From positions 1 to 64,000 of the forward strand of contig JAACJO010000046.1 of assembly GCA_013368445.1 (NCBI GenBank): a stretch of DNA of 64,000 nt, read 5' to 3'. This DNA comes from Leucocoprinus leucothites (taxonomy: Eukaryota > Basidiomycota > Agaricomycetes > Agaricales > Agaricaceae). Position 1 is the stretch's first letter; each line of letters begins with the position of its first letter. Of this stretch, positions 58,099 through 64,000 are shown piece by piece. Below the pieces are notes generated by a model, which was not told the origin of the DNA, made no database searches, and was given only the letters and a program-made list of their open reading frames with translations. Both the position numbers and the translations under genes were made by a program.

Positions 58099-59112
58099 AT
58101 GAGTACTGATTTTCAAGACATACCATTAGCAGACTACATTGACAACCTCAAGATTGCCGAAGCAAATACTTACATGTTCGGTGAGTTAACTCAGGGCAAC
58201 CACAAAACCAAGCCTATAACTGTTCACTAGTTGTTCTAGTTTCTGTCCTTGCATATGACACAATTTACCTGATTCCTCAAGAGGTTGGACTTAAGCCTTA
58301 GAATGATATTCCCAATGCTTATCTCTACTTAGTAGGTCAAGCACATCCACAGGTCTGTGATTGTGATTCATATGCACAGTAGTTATTAATATCTGGGGGG
58401 CTAGTCATAGATGGTCACTAACACAAATTATCTATCTTACCATCTGCCTCTCTATCTGGTGTGTTGTGATGTGAGTGTATTGCATGTTTGTGAATAAACA
58501 AAAATACTGATTATTGGGAGATTATAGTATTCATTTCTATAGTGAGTCAAGATTGCATTTGGCTAAAACATAGCCCAAAAATACATCAACAGCATACACC
58601 AATACCTTCTTATCAGAGAAAGTAAGCCCTCTCATCTAATTTGTTTATTACCTCTTTATTGATATATTTCTTAATGCCACAGTGGTATGATTTGCATTTA
58701 TGAATTATCCAGGCTATACTAATTCATCTCATGTTTTCTAAATCCAAATTCACTGGCAGGTGCATGATTGGGTTTTCAATTGTTGAATCAATGTAAGTAT
58801 AGAGTCTGTTTTCTCTATTAACACTGAATGACCTATTAAGTGTTGCCAAAGTACTGCTTCCAGTCACAATCAAGATATTGGTTGTTATATGCCTTAAAGC
58901 TGCTTGGAACAATAATAAAGCTGGTAAGTACTGGTCTATTTGACTCATAGTCTTGACTTATACTTTGTATACAAGTTTCTATAATACTTTACATCCTCAT
59001 AGCAGGTCTGTATTCATCCATCTACTCTATATTACATTTTGCTAATTTGGGCTTATTAACAATTAACCCCTGTTTTTAGCTGAAGCTCTAGTATGTTTCA
59101 TTTTTGATAATA

Positions 59113-59326
59113 CAGTGGCTCAAAAAACTGTCCCAATGTTTTCGCATTTTGGACATATTTGCTAATACCAGGGCAGATATATGGCCTAGCATCCTGAAAA
59201 TATTCACACAGGTACCTTGACATATTGGGAGCATATATTCCCATGATCACATGACCTTGTCCATCAATGAATTATCAATGAATTATCGAAAATATCTACT
59301 CATTGGGACAGTTTTTTGACCCTCTG
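59113..59326. repeat. Left terminal inverted repeat with its own inverted ends
   Basis: A 19-mer TCAAAAAACTGTCCCAATG at 59120-59138 is repeated in inverse orientation at 59301-59319, so the arm looks like a small inverted-repeat element by itself. Confidence 0.85.
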
Positions 59327-59338
59327 TTATCTACCTAC

Positions 59339-60358
59339 TCAATACTTTGTATGACCTCCTCTTGCCCTGATAACTGCCTCAATCCTTCTGGGCATGCTTT
59401 CTATCAGCCTTTGGCACCTTTCTGCTGGAATCTTATTCCACTCCTCTACTAGCCTCTCCCACAATTCAAATACTCCCTTGGGTGGTCTTTCATATGCCTT
59501 CAGCTGGTCCTTCAGGTAGGTCCAGAGGTGTTCAATGGGATTTAGGTCAGGGGATTGTGCAGGCCATGGTAGAACTTGAATGTTGTTGTCCACAAACCAT
59601 TGTTGTCCCAGTTTTGAGGTGTGTTTTGGGTCATTATCCTGCTGGAATATCCTCTCCTCCTCCTCCATCTCCAACTTTTCAAAGCTTTCCACCACCCCAT
59701 TGTCCAAAATCTCGCAGTATTGCACTGCATCCATATTCCCTTGAACCTCTATCAGCTTTCCTACCCCATTCCACCCCATACACCCCCACACCATCATGTT
59801 ACCACCTCCTCCATGTTTGACAGTAGGGAGAGTGGTCCTATCTGACAGTGGTTCCCCCCTCTCCTTCCAGGTATACACCTTTCCATCTGACCCAATCCTG
59901 TTGATGTTTGTTTCATCTGTCCACAACACCCTCTTCCAGTCCTCCACTGTCCAATTCCTATGTTCATGTGCAAAGTCAAGGCGTTCCTCATGATGTTGCT
60001 TTTTGAGTAGAGGTCGTTTGATCTTGGTTACAGAGCGAAATCCATTATCCTGAAGGGTATTTCTGACAGTTTGGGGTGTGACAGGGTCAGACAGAGTAGA
60101 GTTAATGAAAGTTGTAGCCTGGACAGCATTGTCTAGCTTTCCAGAGGTTATTTGGTGAATTATTGCTTTTTTATCATGAGGAGAAAGCTTGGAAGGACGT
60201 CCTCCCTTGTTGTTTTCCTTGTCCCCATCAACTTCTTTCTTGATCCTCCCAACAGTAGACTTTCCTAGACCAGTTTTATGTTCAATCTGGCGCAAGGAAT
60301 AGCCATCTTTGAGAAGAGAAGTGACTTGGGAGTATTAGGTAGAGGAGATAGCTTTCAT
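59339..60358 (-). pseudogene. Tc1-like transposase (nonsense at codon 8)
   Basis: DD34E-type transposase. The natural start appears to be ATG 60358-60356, but codon 8 is TAA (60337-60335); an open frame remains from M at 60295 (318 residues). Domains: helix-turn-helix GYSLRQIEHKTGLGKSTVGR, the linker GRPSKLS, and a catalytic core with VLWTDETNINRIGSDG, FQQDNDPKHTSK and SPDLNPIEHLWTYLK, ending VIRARGGHTKY. All three acidic residues are present, so the core could be made from an internal start but with an incomplete DNA-binding region. Confidence 0.85.
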
Positions 60359-60491
60359 GATGTAGTGGCAGGAAGAAAGACAGTTGTAACCATCTCAACA
60401 TGTCAACCAAGGTCACATAATCTTGTTTATTACTCCCACACTTGCCCTGATGCTCCCCTGGCATGTTACAAGGTAGATACTGGGAGGCTGA

Positions 60492-60704
60492 CAGGGGTCA
60501 AAAAACTGTCCCAATGAGTAGATATTTTTAATAATTCATTATTAATTCATTGATGGACAAGGTCATGTGATCATGGCAGTATATGCGCCCAATATGTCAA
60601 GGTACCTGTGTGAATATTTTCAGGATGCTAGGCCATATATCTGCCCTGGTATTAGCAAATATGTCCAAAATGCGAAAACATTGGGACAGTTTTTTGAGCC
60701 ACTG
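60492..60704. repeat. Right terminal inverted repeat with its own inverted ends
   Basis: Carries the same 19-mer at 60498-60516 and its inverse at 60679-60697. Confidence 0.85.
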
Positions 60705-61995
60705 TACCATTATAATTGGTTACTAAACTCCTTGTGTAGACTGGACTAGCCATAGCCATAGTTACTAGCTATATTGGTGGACAAGCTACAATTGATAAAC
60801 TTCCTCTTCATGCTTGTTGGATCGATGGCTCTAATGTGGTGCTGCTTAATATACACCAAAGAGTTAATGGTGCCTTTGTGTATGTGTTGACCTACCTCAT
60901 TTAAACTATACTTTATTAACTTATGACCAGGGGGGTCCAAGGTGTTTCTACCTTTATAGAGACCCTCTTAACCCTTATTAGATTTGTCCTTGCATACAAA
61001 GATACAAGAGTCACTTGTTCCACAATTCATGGATGGCTATCACATGTTCAAACCTTTACTCCTCTACTTTATGTATTCTATTGTGATGGAACACTTTTTT
61101 TTATTCTGTGAGTTGATTGTAATAGTTCTAATCTCAAAAGTTCCCACTAAATTTGCTGCAGGATCTTGATTATGATATGCATTTTCCTTACAGTTGTGCA
61201 AATGACTAACATAGGGTGGCCAAGTCTTTACAGTTATAGAAGTTATGTACACACTCAATCTGCTATCTCCATCAGTTACTGCAGCTCTAAATAGCACTAA
61301 TTGGACTCTGTAAGTATAATAGCTGCATAGACTGACTGAGACAGTAATACTAAATGCCTCAATTATCAGCTGGATTGCTTTTTTTTACTATATTATTGTA
61401 AGTATTTTGTTCTATCTTGTTTGGCCATTTATAGCTTAACATCAAAACCAGATGTCTCATCTGATGATCAATCTCTGCAAGGCAAGCTCCAACCTTGGAG
61501 AGAGCCTACTTTCCAGGCCTGTACATTTAACAATGCAGTTCCACCATTCAACAACTTATACTGGAGAGGAAGCTTCTGGTTTAGAACAGACTAACAGCAT
61601 ACATGAAGTGCTCAGGAGCAGGGACAATGAAGGAAGTTGAAAAGGCTTTAAATAGTTGCTTCTCTCTTTCAAAGAAGTGGAATGGTTGGTTTTTGTAGAT
61701 TTAGTTAGATTTAACCAATATTCTCCTTTCTTTGGGCAGCAAGCCTGAGCATTGAGGTATGGGTGGGCCATTATTGACTATGTGATGAGCCAAACCAGAA
61801 GGCAGGCATGAGAGTGGCTCTTGAGGCATGCTGCATCTCAATATCACAGGAACAAGGTGCATTAAATCATGCCAACCTACAAGCCTACCAGCATGTCAGA
61901 GTTTGAAATTAAGCATGGTTGTAAACATACAACTCCTTGTGGACCTGATAAGCAAATGTACACTGACTTCAACCTTTGTACCTAATAATCAATGA

Positions 61996-62165
61996 ATGTT
62001 CAACCCCTCACAGCCTGGTTTAAATCTCTTAGGTAGCCAGAAACCACAAGTGAGCCAAGTAGCAGTTAAAATACCTAAGGAGCACAGAGGCCATTCCATT
62101 GTACCATGGAGCCATTTTAGCCCTCTCACCATTCACATAGTCCACCTACATTGTATTAACTACCA
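61996..62165 (+). pseudogene. MFS transporter exon 1 relic
   Basis: Reads MFNPSQPGLNLLGSQKPQ and KIPKEH, matching exon 1 of the intact MFS gene (MSDPSRPGLNPSGSQKPR). Similarity ends near 62165, where the next exon should begin. Nearly every CpG of the intact gene is TpG or CpA here. Confidence 0.8.
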
Positions 62166-62194
62166 TGGTCTAGCAAAGTCATACAATGTATCAA

Positions 62195-62440
62195 CTCACA
62201 CAGGGCCAGTGCATTTGCTGGTGCAGCCACACTACACTAGCAGGCCCATGGGTACTTCCCAGGCATAATGGCACATGGGTACTGCCCAGGCATAATGGCA
62301 TATGGTCACAATTTTCCAGGTGGTACCACACTGCTCACACAGGGCTGGGACATTTGCTGGCAAAGCCACACTACACCAGCAGGCCCATGGGTTTCTTCCA
62401 GGCACAATGGCACATGGCAACAGTCTGCCAGGTGTTGCAG
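62195..62440. repeat. Two imperfect tandem copies of a 137-bp unit
   Basis: The stretch CACAGGGCCAGTGCATTTGC... from about 62201 recurs at about 62338 with a few changes, including the block AGCAGGCCCATGGGT. A shorter repeat around GGCATAATGGCA occurs inside the first unit. Confidence 0.6.
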
Positions 62441-62789
62441 CACAGTGAGGATATGTAACATGCCAAGGGAGGATCAGCAGGTTGTGGACTAGCTGATGTG
62501 AGGGGGCACATAGCATGTTGGAGCTTTGGTATTGATGTGTGATGAAGAGAAAAGTTGGGGACTAGCACTACACTGGGAGGCATGAAACCCACTCCTGGCA
62601 TAACAATATGGCAGAGTGCCAATTGGAGCAGCAAGATAATAACAGAAAGTATGCCAGGCCAGAGAACTGGCAAGTGACATATAGGCATATAAGTTTATCA
62701 GGTACATGATGTGGTGAAAAAGAATAGTGGAATATATTTCCTAGATATTATGTATATATATATCTGAGGTAGAGGGAGGCCAGCTGGTA
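62441..62789. other. CpG-free interval, no gene seen
   Basis: Nothing supported beyond low CpG and a short AT run (TATATATATA) near 62752. Confidence 0.4.
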
Positions 62790-63521
62790 TTTTGGGTAGC
62801 ACACCAATCAATGTCAGATATTGTTTTCATTATGCCTTCTTCAACTAAGAGATCTGTCTGGTAGCGAATATTGCCAATAGAAAACTTGGCATTCTCAATT
62901 GCCCTTAACTTCTAGGTTTTGGATTGATAAAGCCAGTGGGCAGCATCCTTGTAGCTGAGGCCATATCATTGTTGAAGAGCTTTTATCTCACCATGGAGGG
63001 TAAGAAGTTCCTATTGGGTCAATCCCTAGTGATCTATGACATGAGGGATGTGGGACCAAAAAGGATATGCAACACACCAGCACAACAGGAGCTATAACAG
63101 TGCCAGCATTGATGAGGTGAGTAGCCAGTGGAAGCAAGGGCTGTGACTGGAGAAGATACATGAATGGTTGAATGTACTTCAAGGGGGGTGAGGGAGGGCC
63201 ATAACTGGCCTAATTAGATAATCAGTGCCAGCAGGTCCATGATCAGCACTGGGGAGTAGAGGATCAGCACTGGCAAAGTACACATTGGGAACTAGAATGA
63301 AATGAGGAAAAACAATAATAGGCCAAACTTACACCACCAGGAGCACTGTGAATGTTTAAAGAGTCCTTCATTTGCTTAGCATGGAATGCTGCTTCAGTAG
63401 CATCTTTGAGGAATGTTGGAATGAGAAAATGTATGCTCTCTGGCATCATAGAAACAGAGAATTGTGTGGGGGTATCAACAGATAACTGACTGGATAGTGT
63501 GGGCTCAGGAGGTGAATTCAT
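62790..63521 (-). pseudogene. Decayed minus-strand multi-copy-type gene
   Basis: Reading downward from ATG 63521: MNSPPEPTLSSQLSVDTP, then a GTAAGT donor near 63340. Further on there is a coherent frame with several TAG/TGA codons: ELLTLHGEIKALQQ-stop-YGLSYKDAAH (about 63010-62925) and IENAKFSIGNIRYQTDLL (about 62900-62845). The GLSYKDAAH type of sequence is known to me from uncharacterised, repeated proteins of Agaricomycetes, possibly transposon-linked, but I cannot name a family. Confidence 0.35.
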
Positions 63522-64000
63522 GTCTATTGGGTTGTAAGTTGATATGGGGTATGGTTATATGAGATGCAATAAAGAGCAAAGTATAGATAATCACTATCAC
63601 ATGATGGTTGACAAACTATGTGACCTTTGCATCAGAATGCTGTGAGTCATGATGCTGCCCTTTCAATTTTCCACAAGCTCTCTTGACCACAGCAACAGAC
63701 ATTGGCAAATAGAGATTGTGCAATATGTCTGCACCAACTGCTGTTATTGTTTTGAAAATGCTGGATATGTTTGAGGAGATGTTCTGGCAAGCCATTTGGG
63801 ACAGCACAATTCTCAAGGTACTGCAATTGAAAAAATCAGAACTTGTAAGTATGAGATATACACAGGGGCCATTTGAGTATTTCCTGACATCAATAGAAAA
63901 AACTTTTCAAACATATGCAGAACAATGATGCTGATGTGAAAGTGGCATTTGAGTAGCACCAGTTCATGCTGAGTTTGATCATGGATTGGTGGCAGAAGGA
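63522..64000. other. Right edge of the window, no gene assigned
   Basis: CpG-free sequence with open stretches on both strands and no recognisable protein. It may belong to the same decayed element as 62790-63521. Confidence 0.35.

Larger units (their letters stand above)
59113..60704 (-). mobile_element. Tc1-like element with about 213-bp terminal inverted repeats
   Basis: Ends CAGTGGCTC and GAGCCACTG, flanked by TA (59111-59112 and 60705-60706). The terminal repeats are 59113-59326 and 60492-60704, about 96% identical by eye. The uninterrupted site is visible in copy 3 near 25085-25095 (GATAATACCATTA), so the insertion point is exact. Confidence 0.93.
58099..61640 (+). pseudogene. DUF6533-like membrane protein, copy 4 (transposon-disrupted)
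   Basis: Starts at ATG 58099 (MSTDFQDIPLADYIDNLKIA); the next exon reads VVLVSVLAYDTIYLIPQE. Copy 3 pieces recur: IIYLTICLSIWCVV, LKAAWNNNKAG (about 58900), FIETLLTLIRF (about 60955) and LLYVFYCDGTLFFIL (about 61060-61110). A 1.6-kb Tc1-like element is inserted at 59113-60704, between the AWNNN piece and the later exons. With the insertion and several missense changes this copy is very unlikely to be functional. Confidence 0.7.
56448..62165. repeat. Segmental duplicate of 22432-26600
   Basis: RPS22 promoter part, RPS22, spacer, DUF6533-like gene, flank and MFS exon 1 recur in the same order and orientation as 22432-26600. After removing the 1,592-bp transposon the lengths are nearly equal (about 4.13 and 4.17 kb). 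The right part is CpG-poor. Confidence 0.85.

Noticed and set aside
62160..62440. Possible CRISPR-like or satellite array
   Set aside because: Only two long, imperfect copies with no spacers; a eukaryotic tandem duplication is enough.

Overview
The window is nuclear DNA of a basidiomycete, most likely an Agaricomycete (mushroom-forming fungus). The evidence is many 50-65 nt GT-AG introns, a 14-exon basidiomycete-type laccase, an F-box/LRR-like protein, DUF6533-type membrane proteins known mainly from Agaricomycetes, and Ty3/gypsy plus Tc1-like transposons. It is a repeat-rich accessory region with a few conserved housekeeping genes embedded in it.

Layout. 1-14 kb: an apparently intact secreted laccase (524-2930, +), an F-box-like gene (6071-8093, +), and the mitochondrial ETF-ubiquinone oxidoreductase (11481-13845, -). 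A direct segmental duplication (about 2497-4740 and 8733-10930) carries the laccase 3' end and a small secreted cysteine-rich gene. In one copy the laccase part is dead and the small gene alive; in the other copy it is the reverse. 15.5-21 kb: two decayed members of a multi-exon membrane-protein family. 21.5-23.4 kb: head-to-head ribosomal protein genes RPS17 (-) and RPS22 (+). 24-29 kb: a third membrane-family member and an intact 10-exon MFS transporter.

29-56.4 kb is a tandem array of decaying copies (A-D) of a unit that starts in the MFS gene and runs through unrecognised gene pieces to a 168-residue hypothetical gene (intact at 32343-32957, frameshifted at 38003-38616). A Ty3/gypsy LTR retrotransposon (40536-51731, 5-bp target duplication CACCG) sits inside unit C, and a Tc1-like element (48681-50006) is nested in it. 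Between pol and the 3' LTR the retroelement carries an extra intact ORF with its own TATA-like box. 56.4-62.2 kb is a second copy of 22.4-26.6 kb (RPS22 pseudogene, membrane-family copy, MFS exon 1); a second Tc1-like element (59113-60704) with long, palindrome-bounded terminal repeats is inserted in the membrane-family copy. 61.7-64 kb is almost free of CpG and holds decayed coding sequence.

Two processes explain most of the structure: repeated segmental duplication with later decay and at least one probable gene conversion, and CpG-directed C-to-T mutation of repeats. The working genes I would defend are laccase, the F-box-like protein, the small secreted protein, ETFDH, RPS17, RPS22, the MFS transporter, the 168-residue protein and, as element genes, the accessory retroelement ORF. 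I see no CRISPR, rRNA or tRNA.
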